Source: Antedon bifida (Eukaryota; Echinodermata; Crinoidea; Comatulida; Antedonidae). Taken from it: DNA of 64,000 nt. The stretch's first letter is position 1, and each line of letters starts with the position of its first letter. The stretch is from contig OY727097.1 of NCBI GenBank assembly GCA_963402885.1, positions 7,812,001-7,876,000 on the forward strand, read 5' to 3'. Both the position numbers and the translations under genes were made by a program. Below the pieces are notes generated by a model. That model was not told the DNA's origin. It saw nothing but the letters and a program-made list of their open reading frames with translations, and did not search any database. Positions 63,601 to 64,000 of the stretch are shown piece after piece.

Positions 63601-64000
63601 GAGTACTTTAGGCCTGAGTAAAATTATTTTTTAAAAGAAATATTTTTTCACATAATACACATTCTAGGCCTCTGACTTGCTTATTCTCGGTACTCAAAAT
63701 ACCAACTAAAAGGCCACGGTTATCAGTGTATTCTGCAGTAAGTAATGTTTACTGTCATGGAAATTAGAAATAGACAGTTATTATCTGGTTTTATGATGAT
63801 TAAAAAAGAGGTTCAAGTAATGTTATCAGTTTAAATAAAAATGATAGCTAGGTCAAGGTACAGAGTTCATAGTCTGTGGTATATTTTAAAGGCATTATTC
63901 AACATAGATTGCACAATATAATACTCTACTGTAAAACCAGATTGATTTTACATCATTTGCATATAATAGCTATTATGTATGTTATTACAATATAACTTCA

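Larger units (their letters stand above)
54615..64000. other. CASK intron 1 (partial); exon 1 not found
   Basis: No minus-strand exon encoding the expected FEDVYELCEVIGK-type N terminus, with its donor, was recognised. Short repeats listed separately occur at 55978, 58859, 59085, 59900 and 60510. The remaining sequence is AT-rich and rich in TACAGTA/TACTGTA words. Confidence 0.55.

Overview
The window is animal genomic DNA: clearly AT-rich, gene-poor, full of short interspersed repeats and satellites, with small exons separated by long GT-AG introns. I recognise one gene, a CASK orthologue (calcium/calmodulin-dependent serine protein kinase, a MAGUK scaffold), on the minus strand. Twelve coding exons run right to left from about 54.6 kb to 4.8 kb. 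Their predicted peptides align collinearly with human CASK from residue 21 to the end of the second L27 domain, and all reading phases join without a gap. The first coding exon lies to the right of what I could find, and the PDZ, SH3 and guanylate-kinase exons must lie off the left edge. Exon conservation plus the repeat families (tRNA- and 5S-derived SINEs, foldback MITEs, many TAGGCCTA words) suggest a marine invertebrate, most plausibly a deuterostome such as an echinoderm. I cannot prove the taxon.

Layout from left to right: 1-4.8 kb is downstream intron with a LINE remnant. Exons 13 (4.8 kb) and 12 (6.2 kb) encode the end of L27A and L27B. An 18-kb intron (6.3-24.3 kb) follows. It holds an orphan leucine-rich-repeat exon (14.2 kb), local duplications, SINEs, and a likely alternative first exon (19.1-19.3 kb) that would make a kinase-less, MPP1-like CASK isoform. 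Exons 11 to 5 lie between 24.3 and 33.2 kb and encode L27A, the regulatory segment and most of the kinase domain. A 28-bp minisatellite sits at 29 kb, and a 5S/tRNA-headed SINE fills most of intron 5. Exon 4 (35.8 kb), exon 3 (41.3 kb) and exon 2 (54.5 kb) encode the kinase N-lobe and are separated by very large introns.

The most striking non-coding feature is a 2.1-kb satellite at 42.29-44.43 kb in intron 2. Its 21-bp unit matches the 5' head of a tRNA-like SINE family present elsewhere in the window, and a SINE body abuts the array's right end. The array looks like a satellite that grew from a SINE promoter region, with a later ~0.55-kb higher-order duplication. Other notable items are a minus-strand 5S rRNA-like sequence (51.5 kb) fused to a tRNA-like SINE, and five or six foldback MITE copies. 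The kinase-domain exons retain the CASK-specific changes (HRDIKPHC and GFG) that define its unusual Mg2+-independent kinase. Nearly all other long open frames are repeat-driven or antisense shadows.
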